A stretch of DNA of 64,000 bases from Stappia stellulata (GCF_020176715.1 NZ_JAIVMF010000007.1:62001-126000), one strand, 5' to 3'; shown: positions 36,222 to 43,532, counted from the stretch's first letter. A program made the numbers and translations. The notes: a model not told the origin generated them from the letters alone.

Positions 36222-37291
36222 GCCGGCGTGACGGCGCGGGCGTCGCCGAAACCGCCACCGCGATCCAGCCGGCGCTCCGGCCACGCAGCGTGCGGAGCGC
36301 GGTCGGGGCTTCCGTTGCCCCGGCACTGCGTCCCGCCATGGCGGAGGCGCCGGCGGAACCGGTTGAGGCCATGGCGCTTTCCGGGCTGGGCGCGCTGTTC
36401 GATCCGGCGTCCGGCGCCGGAAATCCGCCGCTAGCCGCGCTGGTCGACGTCTGGGGCGTTCTCACCGACGGCGCGCGGGCGTTTGTGCCCGCCATCGAGG
36501 CCTTGAAAGTGCTCAGGGCACGGGGCGTGCCGGTAGCGCTTGTCTCCAACACCTCCAGGCGCGGCGGCGAGCTGGCCCGCCTGCTCGAGGGGCAGGGGCT
36601 CGCATCGGACCTTCATGACGCGGTGATCACCGGCGGCGGTCTGGCGTTCGGGCATCTGTCGGCAGAGGTGGCGCGCCGGCGTGCCGGCGGCGGCGATGAC
36701 TTGCGGTGCCTGATCGTCGGGACCCAGCCGGGCGGCGACTGGGCGCGCGACGCCGGGCTTCGATGCGTGGCAAGCGTCGACGAGGCGGATCTGTTGCTCG
36801 GCTTCGGCGTTCTGGGCGAGGGCGACCCGCGCCCCGGTGCGCCGCCGCCGGCGCCGGATATCGCGGTCCGCCGGCTGTTGCGAACCGCCGCCCGCTCGGG
36901 CCTGCCGCTCATCCTGACCAATGCCGACACCAGCGTGCGCATCGCGGGCGCGCTTCATCTCGGCATCGGGGCGCTTGCGCCGCTCTACCAGTCGCTCGGC
37001 GGCACGGTGCGCATCTACGGAAAGCCGGGCGCGGACATGTTCGCGGCCGCTCTCGACGCCGTCGGGGTCGCCGACCCGGGCCGTGTCGTGATGATCGGCG
37101 ACACTTTGGCGACCGATATCGCCGGCGCCCGCGCCGCCGGCATCGTTACCGTCCTGGTGACCGGCGCCGGCTCGCATGCCGACGAGCTTCATGTCGGGGC
37201 CGGCGGAACCTTCTGCGCCGAGGCGCTTGCCCGGCTTGCCAGGCGCGCGCGGGTCATGCCGCACCATGTGATGGAGGCGATGCAATGGTAG
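36218..37291 (+). CDS. HAD-superfamily class IIA hydrolase
   Basis: 357-residue phosphatase-like protein. Motif I is ALVDVWGVLTDG (nucleophile aspartate near residue 77), motif II VALVSNTSRRG, motif III includes IYGKPGADMF, and motif IV is VVMIGDTLATDIAGARAAG. The DVWGV form is typical of a rhizobial subgroup of class IIA HAD proteins. A 70-residue N-terminal tail of low complexity precedes the domain. Starts at GTG inside the aminotransferase stop (GTGA). It would remove phosphate from an intermediate in the amino acid pathway suggested for this operon. Confidence 0.82.
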   Translation: MSRRDGAGVAETATAIQPALRPRSVRSAVGASVAPALRPAMAEAPAEPVEAMALSGLGALFDPASGAGNPPLAALVDVWGVLTDGARAFVPAIEALKVLRARGVPVALVSNTSRRGGELARLLEGQGLASDLHDAVITGGGLAFGHLSAEVARRRAGGGDDLRCLIVGTQPGGDWARDAGLRCVASVDEADLLLGFGVLGEGDPRPGAPPPAPDIAVRRLLRTAARSGLPLILTNADTSVRIAGALHLGIGALAPLYQSLGGTVRIYGKPGADMFAAALDAVGVADPGRVVMIGDTLATDIAGARAAGIVTVLVTGAGSHADELHVGAGGTFCAEALARLARRARVMPHHVMEAMQW

Positions 37292-38430
37292 AAAAGGCGA
37301 GACGGACCCGTGTCCTGATCTTCGGAGCCGGTGTGATCGGCGGTCATGTCTGCGATCTGCTGTCGCGCATGGACGACCGCTTCGATCTTACCGTTTCGGC
37401 GCGGCGCGCGGACGCGCTGTCCCAGCGCGTGAACCTGTCGATCACCTCCGCGCTGTGTCTCGGGTTCGACCCGCGCATCGAGGCGGTGGCCTGCGATGTG
37501 TTCCAGACCGATGCCTGCGCCGCGCTGATCGACCGGGTCCGCCCGGACATCATCGTCAATGCCACCAGCCTGCAGACCTTCTGGGAAATCGGCCTCCTGC
37601 CGGCGGAGGCCTACAGGCATCTGGAACGCGCGCGCATCGGCCCGTGGCTGCCCAATCACCTCGCCACCGCGCGGGCGCTGATGCGCGCCGTGCGCTCCGC
37701 CGGCAGCACCGCGCTGGTGGTCAATGCCGCCTTCCCCGATGCGGTCAACTCCGCGCTTGCAACGGTCGGTCTCGCCCCGGATGTCGGCGGCGGCAACATC
37801 GCCAACATCGTGCCGACGCTGACCCGTGCCGCAGCGCGCCAGCTCGGCGTCGAGCGCGCGGAGCTGACCGTTCACTTCGTCGCCCATCATGTCGCCTGCA
37901 ACGCGATTTCCTCCTACGGCACGCCGGGCGAGGCGCCCTACCGGCTGAGCATCCTGCTCGACGGCGCGGAGGTTGCCGACACCCTCGATCACACGGCGCT
38001 GTTTGCCAGCGTCATCGGCGAGTTCAAGCGCGTGCGCGGGGTCACCGGCCAGATCGTTGCCGCGTCCGGTGTCGCCGCGGTGACCGCTGCCTTGAGTGCG
38101 CCCGACACGCAAAAACCCATGCATGTGCCGGGTCCCAACGCGCTTCCCGGCGGCTATCCGGCTCTTGTCGGCAAGGGCGAGGTGCGCCTCGCCCTGCCCA
38201 ATGGCCTGCCGCAGGACGAGGCGATCCGCGTCAATCTCGACGGCCAGACGGTGGAAGGGATCTCCGAGATCCGCGCCGATGGCACGATCGTCTATGCTCC
38301 GGCGGAAATGGCCGTGCTGCGCGAGGCCTTTGGCTATGATTGCGCGCAGATGCATGTCGACGAGGTCGACGACTGGGCGGGCGAGTTGCAGGCGCGCTAC
38401 CGCGCCTATGCCGAGAGGCTAAGCGCATGA
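37285..38430 (+). CDS. Rossmann-fold oxidoreductase, saccharopine-dehydrogenase-like
   Basis: 381-residue protein with an N-terminal dinucleotide site RVLIFGAGVIGGHVCDLLSR and a strand-2 SARRAD end that would favour NADP. DIIVNATSLQTFWEIG and NAAFPDAVNSAL form the cofactor cleft edge. The C-terminal part (VERAELTVHFVAHHVACNAI onward) is a mixed domain as in saccharopine-dehydrogenase-like reductases. It overlaps the HAD stop by seven bases and the methyltransferase start by four. A reductase joining or reducing an amino- or oxo-acid intermediate is plausible; no precise reaction can be given. Confidence 0.75.
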   Translation: MVEKARRTRVLIFGAGVIGGHVCDLLSRMDDRFDLTVSARRADALSQRVNLSITSALCLGFDPRIEAVACDVFQTDACAALIDRVRPDIIVNATSLQTFWEIGLLPAEAYRHLERARIGPWLPNHLATARALMRAVRSAGSTALVVNAAFPDAVNSALATVGLAPDVGGGNIANIVPTLTRAAARQLGVERAELTVHFVAHHVACNAISSYGTPGEAPYRLSILLDGAEVADTLDHTALFASVIGEFKRVRGVTGQIVAASGVAAVTAALSAPDTQKPMHVPGPNALPGGYPALVGKGEVRLALPNGLPQDEAIRVNLDGQTVEGISEIRADGTIVYAPAEMAVLREAFGYDCAQMHVDEVDDWAGELQARYRAYAERLSA

Positions 38431-39215
38431 GCGAGGCGGGCGCGATGGCGAAAGACGGACACAGCGGCGATTCGCAGGCGGTGAGCCTGGTGACGGCAAA
38501 CCGGCGTGGACGCACGACGACGCGGCTGAACGAGATCAACCGGCGCTTCGCGGAGCTGGCCGGCAGGGCGTCCCGTCCCGTGCTCGACCTCGGCTGTGCC
38601 TTCGGCGTCGCCACCCACGCAGCTCTGGAGGCCGGCGCCACCGTTCATGCCAATGACATCGATCCGGCGCATCTGGAGGCGACCGCGCGCGATGCGCCGG
38701 CGGGAACCGCGCAGCGGCTGCATCTCGTGCCCGGCGGCTTTCCCGCCGATCTCGAGTTCGCGCCCGGCAGCCTGTCGCTGGTGCATGCCTCCAACCTGCT
38801 GAATTTTCTTTCCGGCGCCGAAATCGAGACGGGCTTTGCGAAAATCGCCGCCTGGCTGGAGCCGGGCGGCCGGTTCCTGTCGATTTCCGGGTCGCCCTAT
38901 GCCGCCAACATTCGCGCGTTCGGGGCGATCTACGAGGCCAATCGCGCTGCAGGAGTGCCGTGGCCGGGCGAATGCCATGACCTTCCGGCGATCTCCGACG
39001 ATCCGACGATCAGCGAGCTGCCGAGGTTTCTGCACCTGCTCGATCCCGACGTGCTCTCCCGCGCCGCGCGGGCGGCCGGTCTGGAGGTCGAGGAGGCGCA
39101 GTTCTTTCACCGCGCGGGAACGCCCGACTACATCGCGCTCGACGGGCGCGAGAACGTCGTCTTCGTCGCGCGAAAACCGACCCCTGAGGACGAAAAGGGG
39201 CAAATGCATCCGTAG
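38427..39215 (+). CDS. Class I SAM-dependent methyltransferase overlapping a tRNA
   Basis: 262-residue methyltransferase. Motif I is VLDLGCAFGVATHAALEAG, with the ribose-binding aspartate in VHANDIDP, and SLVHASNLLNFLSG as motif IV region. It is coupled by ATGA to the oxidoreductase. Its last codons and stop (39206-39215) are at the same time the first ten bases of the tRNA gene, so transcript and tRNA must be separated by processing. All 18 proline codons are CCG, CCC or CCT; none is CCA, in contrast to the peptide gene just downstream. Confidence 0.82.
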   Translation: MSEAGAMAKDGHSGDSQAVSLVTANRRGRTTTRLNEINRRFAELAGRASRPVLDLGCAFGVATHAALEAGATVHANDIDPAHLEATARDAPAGTAQRLHLVPGGFPADLEFAPGSLSLVHASNLLNFLSGAEIETGFAKIAAWLEPGGRFLSISGSPYAANIRAFGAIYEANRAAGVPWPGECHDLPAISDDPTISELPRFLHLLDPDVLSRAARAAGLEVEEAQFFHRAGTPDYIALDGRENVVFVARKPTPEDEKGQMHP

Positions 39216-39393
39216 CTTAACCGGTAAAATGCTGCAGCGGAACGCCTGGAAGGCCTGGCGACTGGGGAATGATTTCACCAGGGCATCGTCATTCCACCCC
39301 GACCCGGATCCCGGAACGGCGGACTTTACGCGGCTTAAGAGCACCAGCTTTGGGAGTTGGTAGGTGCGGGTTCGAGTCCCGTCGGATGCGCCA
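39206..39393 (+). tRNA. tRNA(UGG) with a 112-nt D-loop insertion
   Basis: The outer parts give a complete canonical tRNA. The acceptor stem 39206-39212 (GCATCCG) pairs perfectly with 39383-39389; D-stem GCTT (39215-39218) pairs with GAGC (39339-39342); the anticodon arm is 39344-39360 with loop TTTGGGA and anticodon TGG at 39351-39353; the T-arm has loop TTCGAGT; discriminator G and encoded CCA end at 39393. U8, A14, G18, G19, U33, G37 and the T-loop bases are all present, and the core is exactly 76 nt. Between position 20 (39225) and 21 (39338) lie 112 extra bases that fold on their own. G1-C72 and G73 differ from the C1-G72, A73 set that ProRS uses. A T5 run follows. It is probably co-transcribed with the operon. 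Confidence 0.82.
39226..39337 (+). other. Structured insertion in the tRNA D-loop
   Basis: These 112 bases interrupt the D-loop of the UGG tRNA. GCTGC at 39231-39235 can pair with GCGGC at 39330-39334, closing the insertion. Inside, GGAATGA (39266-39272) pairs perfectly with TCATTCC (39289-39295), extended by GG/CC after a one-base bulge, and CGCC (39243) can pair with GGCG (39257). The insertion is too small for a group I or II intron and is not in the anticodon loop. It could be a retained RNA domain, or be removed by an unknown route. Confidence 0.6.
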
Positions 39394-39440
39394 TTTTTCC
39401 GCGCGCTGCCAGTGTCGGCACGCCGCGCGACATGTGACAC

Positions 39441-39470
39441 GGCCTCCCGGAGCGCGCTCCGGTGGAGGCC
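39441..39470 (+). promoter_or_regulatory. Long RNA hairpin in the peptide leader
   Basis: GGCCTCC (39441-39447) pairs with GGAGGCC (39464-39470) and encloses the palindrome CGGAGCGCGCTCCG. The stem lies between the tRNA and the peptide ribosome site. No U-run follows, so it is not an intrinsic terminator; it may be an RNase processing or stability element. Confidence 0.55.
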
Positions 39471-39494
39471 GGACCAGTTTCCTGCATGGGAAGG

Positions 39495-39505
39495 AAAGGA
39501 GGTGA
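39495..39505 (+). promoter_or_regulatory. Near-perfect Shine-Dalgarno sequence of the CCA-rich peptide
   Basis: AAAGGAGGTGA is almost fully complementary to the 3' end of 16S rRNA and lies six bases before the ATG at 39512. It is the strongest ribosome site in the window and fixes the reading frame of the peptide. Confidence 0.8.
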
Positions 39506-39511
39506 AAAATC

Positions 39512-39844
39512 ATGGACAAAGTGATGGCTATCCGGGAGATCAAGGCCGCGCTCGCGTTGACGAGTGCGCGTCTCTCCGAGACCGCTGCGCCAATGGCGAA
39601 CCGGTCTGTACCAGCGTCTGGTGTTCCAGCCGCTATGCCAAAGCTGGCAGCAGCTCCACCCGCCGTTCCAGCGGGCAAGGGCGTGCCAGCGGGCGCGATG
39701 CCACCCGCTGTTCCAGCCAAGGATCTCGACGATCTGGCTGTTCCAGCGGCGCATCCACTGGCGCGTGATGCGGCGCCAATCGCCAGCTCGGCTCCAATTG
39801 CCGCTGGCGCGCTCGCCAAGTTCGATGCCGTTCCAGCCCGCTAA
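39512..39844 (+). CDS. Pro/Ala/Val-rich peptide with CCA-biased proline codons
   Basis: 110-residue protein unlike any family I know. The first 26 residues form a proline-free, helix-prone leader (MDKVMAIREIKAALALTSAR). The rest is rich in Ala, Pro and Val with repeated VPA units. Of 16 proline codons, 14 are CCA and the other two, CCC, each directly follow a CCA; there is no CCG or CCT. The CCA codons stand at irregular spacing and in varied contexts (gcg-cca-atg, gta-cca-gcg, atg-cca-aag, cat-cca-ctg), so the bias is not simply a copied repeat, although GTTCCAGC occurs five times. CCA is the codon of the UGG tRNA encoded 119 bases upstream. It could be a precursor peptide or scaffold in which CCA positions receive a special amino acid. 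Confidence 0.7.
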   Translation: MDKVMAIREIKAALALTSARLSETAAPMANRSVPASGVPAAMPKLAAAPPAVPAGKGVPAGAMPPAVPAKDLDDLAVPAAHPLARDAAPIASSAPIAAGALAKFDAVPAR

Positions 39845-39923
39845 GGCCTGACCGGCCGGCGGGCGACCGTCGTCCGATAGCCGCAGCACCGGAACGCGCG
39901 CGATCTTGCGCTTTCGCAAACTG

Positions 39924-39965
39924 TGATGCCCTGGAAATGATGCCCTGGAAACGATGCCCTGTAGA
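39924..39965 (+). repeat. Three tandem 14-base repeats
   Basis: TGATGCCCTGGAAA occurs twice without spacing (39924-39937, 39938-39951), followed by a third, changed copy starting CGATGCCCTGTAGA (39952-39965). Confidence 0.7.
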
Positions 39966-40134
39966 AACCCGCGCCGCGGGAAGGCCGGCCGGCTTGGTCC
40001 GGTTTTTCCGCGGCTGCATCGGCACGAAGCGCGCCGGACGCTGCCCGCCGGTGACCCTGTCCGGGCGGACTTGCAACTTTTGCAAGTTTTGCACCGGATT
40101 TTGCGAAGATTGCCTTTTGAATTGCGAATATTGA
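39937..40134 (+). CDS. Possible small cysteine-rich protein
   Basis: An open frame of 65 codons whose C-terminus has six cysteines in 18 residues, spaced C-x2-C-x2-C-x3-C-x2-C-x3-C (CNFCKFCTGFCEDCLLNC). The first four match the [4Fe-4S] ferredoxin spacing. All these cysteines are TGC codons in a locally AT-rich stretch. No good ribosome site precedes the ATG at 39937, and a GTG start nearer the cysteines is possible. It may be a second small peptide of this locus, or chance. Confidence 0.25.
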   Translation: MMPWKRCPVETRAAGRPAGLVRFFRGCIGTKRAGRCPPVTLSGRTCNFCKFCTGFCEDCLLNCEY

Positions 40135-40237
40135 TCGACTTGCGTGTGACCGCGCGCTTGACGCGCAGCACGGCAGGGCGGGGAGAAGTCGCCGGTCGTG
40201 CGCCGGTCGGGATGTCTCGCGGGCCCGTCTTGAAACC

Positions 40238-41947
40238 TCAGGCCTCAACGCCCGGCAGCAGGCCGCAGGCGATCATCGCCGCCCTTACCTGCGGCTGCAG
40301 CACCGCATTCGCTTCCGGTCCGATCTCCCCGTCGCGGCGGGCCTGCGCGAGGCGTGCCAGGAAGCGCGCCGGCGCCACCGGATCGTCGCGCTCGCAGGCC
40401 TGGATCAGCACCCGCCGGAGCCGCTCGCCCTGAAGCAGCGCGAAGCGTCCGGCATCTCCAAGAAACGCTGCTCCAAGAGGCGCTGCCGGTTCTGCCGATG
40501 GGGCAAGCGCGAGTGCCGCGAGATCGAAGCCCGGATTGCGCGCCGGATCGGTGAGGGTCGCGAGGTCGATCTCCAGCGCAACGCCCGCCTCCGCGATCAG
40601 GAACGGCGTCAGCGCCACGGCCGCAACGGCCGCGTCCCGCGCCGCATCGGGCAGGGCGGCGAGCGCTGCCGGCAGGTTGCGGGCGAGCCTGTCGATCAGG
40701 TCGTCGATCAGGAGCGTGTTGCCGGTGCTCGATTTCATCGTCGATCCGTCGAGCCGCACCAATTGATGCGGCAGCATCCGGTAGCGCTCGAAAAACGGTC
40801 CGGCGCCGAGCGCCTTCAAGGCATCGATGCGGATCTCGGTGCTGGTCAGCCATTCCTCGCCCATAACATGCAGGATGCGGTCGGCCGGCGATGCGCTCTG
40901 TGCCGCCTCGAGCCAGAGAACCAGCGCGCGCAGGTGTTCGGTGGCAAAGCCGTCGCTGCGGGTCAGCGGGCAGCGCGGGTAGTCGTCGCGCCCGGTTTCC
41001 AGAATCACCACGCCGTCGTCCTCGCGCCGTGCCAGACCGACGTCGATCAGCCGGTCCGCCAGCGCCAGCGCGGGTCCGACCGCGTCCGATTCGCGCAGGA
41101 AGATGTCGTGGCGCTGGCCGAGGCGGGCGAGCGTCGCCGCCTGGTCGCGCAGGACGAGATCGATCATGTCCCGCCACAGGGCGAGTGTTGCCGGATCGCC
41201 CGCCCGCCAGGCGGCGAGCGTCGCATCGGCGGCATCGCCATGCAGCGTCAGTTCGCGCGCGATCGGCGCGTCGGCATCCGCGCCGCCCTCTTCAGTCACG
41301 ACGGCGCCTGCGATGTCACCGTAAAGCCTGCCGACAATCCGGTCGACGGGGCCGCTGCCCTTAAGCGCAGACAGTCCGCCCGCAGCCGAAACGCCGGCCA
41401 GTGCCTCGGCGATGTTGCGGCCGATGTCGCAGACGACGCTCTGGCAGGCGACCTCGGCGCCGCGTGCCCGCCACAGCGCGGCAAGCGCGCCGCCGAGCGC
41501 GATGTTGCGCAGGTGGCCGACATGGAGCGCCTTGTTGGCGTTGGGATCGAGATAGTCGACGACAATCCGCCTGCCCGAGGCGGTGCCGCCGAGCCGCAAG
41601 GGATCGCGCCGATGCAAGGCGAGACCGTCGGCGACGCGCTCCAGCGTCGCGTCGGTGAAGCGCAGCGTCAGCCGGTTCTTGGAAAGCCGCGCGCTTGCAA
41701 CCGCCGGCCAGGCCTCGAAGACAGCTCCAAGCGCCGTGCGGGCCGCGCCGTCGACGCGGCCCTTGAGGATGACGGAGACGTCGGCGGCACCTTGCGGGGA
41801 GCGGCGAAAGTCGGTCTGCCGGTCGAGCGCGCCGACGGCAGCCTCAAGCCCGGCCTCGACGAGCGCCGACAGGGCGCCCGCGCCGAGCGGGCCGCCCGGA
41901 TCCGCGATGCCGCCGCTCTCCTGTGCCGTTTTCGGGTCCTGGGTCAT
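40238..41947 (-). CDS. Arginyl-tRNA-synthetase-like paralogue
   Basis: 569-residue class I synthetase of ArgRS type and length. An N-terminal domain of about 115 residues, which in ArgRS contacts the tRNA D-loop, precedes the catalytic core with the HIGH motif as KALHVGHLRN (residues 140-149) and the KMSKS-type loop as MKSSTGN (404-410). The helical C-terminal anticodon-binding region is present. The segment equivalent to the ArgRS VVG-x-x-Q-x-x-H substrate region reads HVMGEEWLTSTEI, lacking the glutamine and histidine, which suggests another amino acid. It is convergent with the tRNA/peptide genes and lies 81 bases after mtnA. It is the natural candidate for charging the D-loop-inserted tRNA; that pairing is inference. 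Confidence 0.82.
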   Translation of the reverse strand: MTQDPKTAQESGGIADPGGPLGAGALSALVEAGLEAAVGALDRQTDFRRSPQGAADVSVILKGRVDGAARTALGAVFEAWPAVASARLSKNRLTLRFTDATLERVADGLALHRRDPLRLGGTASGRRIVVDYLDPNANKALHVGHLRNIALGGALAALWRARGAEVACQSVVCDIGRNIAEALAGVSAAGGLSALKGSGPVDRIVGRLYGDIAGAVVTEEGGADADAPIARELTLHGDAADATLAAWRAGDPATLALWRDMIDLVLRDQAATLARLGQRHDIFLRESDAVGPALALADRLIDVGLARREDDGVVILETGRDDYPRCPLTRSDGFATEHLRALVLWLEAAQSASPADRILHVMGEEWLTSTEIRIDALKALGAGPFFERYRMLPHQLVRLDGSTMKSSTGNTLLIDDLIDRLARNLPAALAALPDAARDAAVAAVALTPFLIAEAGVALEIDLATLTDPARNPGFDLAALALAPSAEPAAPLGAAFLGDAGRFALLQGERLRRVLIQACERDDPVAPARFLARLAQARRDGEIGPEANAVLQPQVRAAMIACGLLPGVEA

Positions 41948-42028
41948 CGATCCGTTCCGAAAGACGCGAAAAGACGCGTGTCCGGATCAGTCTTGCAACC
42001 TTCGGTCGATTAGGCAAGCCGTGCCGCG

Positions 42029-43129
42029 CTATGCCACCGCGCGCTCCGGGAAGAGGCCGGCGAGGCCTTCGGCGCTGGCCGCGCAGATGCCGCGCTCGGT
42101 GATCAGGCCGGTGACCAGACGCGCCGGGGTCACGTCGAAGGCGGGATTGGCGGCGGGCGTGTCCGGCGGCGAGATCAGCACCTTGTCGAGCGTGCCGTCG
42201 GCGCGCCGGCCCTGGATCCAGGTGACTTCCTCGCCGCTGCGCTCCTCGATCGGGATCTCGCGCACGCCGTCGCGCACGGTCCAGTCGATGGTGGAGGAGG
42301 GCAGCGCGACATAGAAGGGAATGCCGTTGTCCTTCGCCGCCAGCGCCTTCAGATAGGTGCCGATCTTGTTGCAGACGTCGCCCTGCGCGGTGGTGCGGTC
42401 GGTGCCGGTGATGACGATGTCGACCTGGCCGTGCTGCATCAGGTGGCCGCCGGCATTGTCGACGATCAGCGTGTGCGGCACGCCGTGCTTGCCCAGTTCC
42501 CAGGCCGTCAGGCTGGCGCCCTGGTTGCGCGGCCGGGTCTCGTCGACGAAGACATGCACGTCGATGCCTTCATCATGCGCCTGATAGATCGGCGAAGTGG
42601 CGGTGCCCCAGTCGACGGTGGCGATCCAGCCGGCATTGCAATGGGTCAACACGTTGACCCGTTCGCCGGGCTTCTTTTTCGCGGCGATCTCGCGGATCAG
42701 CGCGAGGCCGTTCGCGCCGATCGCGTGGTTGACGGCGACGTCCTCGTCGCAGAGCTCGGCGGCGAAGCGCCAAGCGGCCTCCGCGCGCTCCGCCTGGCCG
42801 AGCGGCGCCAGACGGGCACGGGCGGCATCGAGCGCCCATTTCAGGTTGATTGCGGTCGGCCGCGTTGCGATCAGCGTGTCATAGGCGGCGGCAAGCGCGG
42901 CGTCGCCCGCGTCGCGCTGCATCGCCAGCGCCATGCCGTAGGCGGCGGTGGCGCCGATCAGCGGCGCGCCGCGCACCCACATGTCGCGAATGGCGGTGGC
43001 CGCCTCGTCGACGCTGCGCAGATCCACGGTGACGAATTCATGCGGCAGCCGGGTCTGGTCGATGATGCAGGCGCTGACGCCGTCTTCACCCGGCCAGATC
43101 GCGCGATAGGGGGTTCCGTCGATCTTCAT
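42029..43129 (-). CDS. mtnA: S-methyl-5-thioribose-1-phosphate isomerase
   Basis: 366-residue enzyme of the methionine salvage pathway that turns methylthioribose-1-phosphate into methylthioribulose-1-phosphate. Signatures: [16 protein letters not shown], the catalytic cysteine in [12 protein letters not shown], the aspartate in [21 protein letters not shown], and [20 protein letters not shown] at the C-terminus. The start at 43129 has GGGAAATTC in front. The rest of the pathway is not encoded in this window. Confidence 0.95.
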   Translation of the reverse strand: MKIDGTPYRAIWPGEDGVSACIIDQTRLPHEFVTVDLRSVDEAATAIRDMWVRGAPLIGATAAYGMALAMQRDAGDAALAAAYDTLIATRPTAINLKWALDAARARLAPLGQAERAEAAWRFAAELCDEDVAVNHAIGANGLALIREIAAKKKPGERVNVLTHCNAGWIATVDWGTATSPIYQAHDEGIDVHVFVDETRPRNQGASLTAWELGKHGVPHTLIVDNAGGHLMQHGQVDIVITGTDRTTAQGDVCNKIGTYLKALAAKDNGIPFYVALPSSTIDWTVRDGVREIPIEERSGEEVTWIQGRRADGTLDKVLISPPDTPAANPAFDVTPARLVTGLITERGICAASAEGLAGLFPERAVA

Positions 43130-43217
43130 GAATTTCCCGTTCCGGTTGCAGGATCTCAAGGAGAGCTTACCACGCCCGTGGCCTGCGCAAAACCGCTGCC
43201 CGCCCGGTTTTCCCGCT

Positions 43218-43532
43218 CTACCGTCCTTCGGCGAGCACCACGTGGAAGCCCTCGAAATCGGGCGGGCCGAGGTAGAGCGGCTTGTTGTCGCCGGCGTTCT
43301 TGTGGGCGTCGCGGAAGGCCTGGCTCTTGGTCCAGGCACGGAAGGCGTCCTCGCTCTCCCAGATGGTGTGGGAGGCAAACAGCGTGTGGTCATCGCCGGT
43401 CGCGCCGCGCAAGAGGTGAAACTCTTTGAAGCCCGGCACGTCGGAAAGCTTGCGCTCGCGGTTGCGCCAGACGGTTTCGAAGTCGTCCTCGTGGCCGGGT
43501 TTGACGCGAAAGCGGTTCATGGCGATGAACAT
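43218..43532 (-). CDS. hmuQ: IsdG/HmuQ-type heme-degrading monooxygenase
   Basis: 104-residue protein of the antibiotic-biosynthesis-monooxygenase fold. Residues Asn6, Trp67 and His77 fall at the positions of the catalytic Asn-Trp-His set of IsdG-type heme oxygenases ([21 protein letters not shown]). It is preceded by AGGAGGACA and overlaps the DUF2325 gene by 16 bases. With hemP and iron boxes nearby it probably frees iron from imported heme. Confidence 0.85.
   Translation of the reverse strand: MFIAMNRFRVKPGHEDDFETVWRNRERKLSDVPGFKEFHLLRGATGDDHTLFASHTIWESEDAFRAWTKSQAFRDAHKNAGDNKPLYLGPPDFEGFHVVLAEGR

Larger units (their letters stand above)
39845..40237. other. Region between peptide and convergent synthetase gene
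   Basis: This 393-base gap holds three tandem 14-base units (39924-39965), a possible cysteine-rich small gene (39937-40134), and a perfect inverted repeat CTTGCAA-CTT-TTGCAAG at 40070-40086. It is AT-richer near 40065-40135 than its surroundings. No intrinsic terminator was recognised. Confidence 0.5.

Noticed and set aside
39226-39337. Group I or group II intron in the tRNA
   Set aside because: The insertion is only 112 bases, lies in the D-loop and not near the anticodon, and shows no recognisable catalytic intron core.
39441-39470. Intrinsic terminator between tRNA and peptide
   Set aside because: The stem is strong, but no U-run follows it.
39335-40171. A tryptophan-rich open frame on the minus strand opposite the peptide gene
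   Set aside because: The tryptophans are simply the reverse complement of CCA codons; the plus frame has the near-perfect ribosome site and sensible start, the minus frame has neither.
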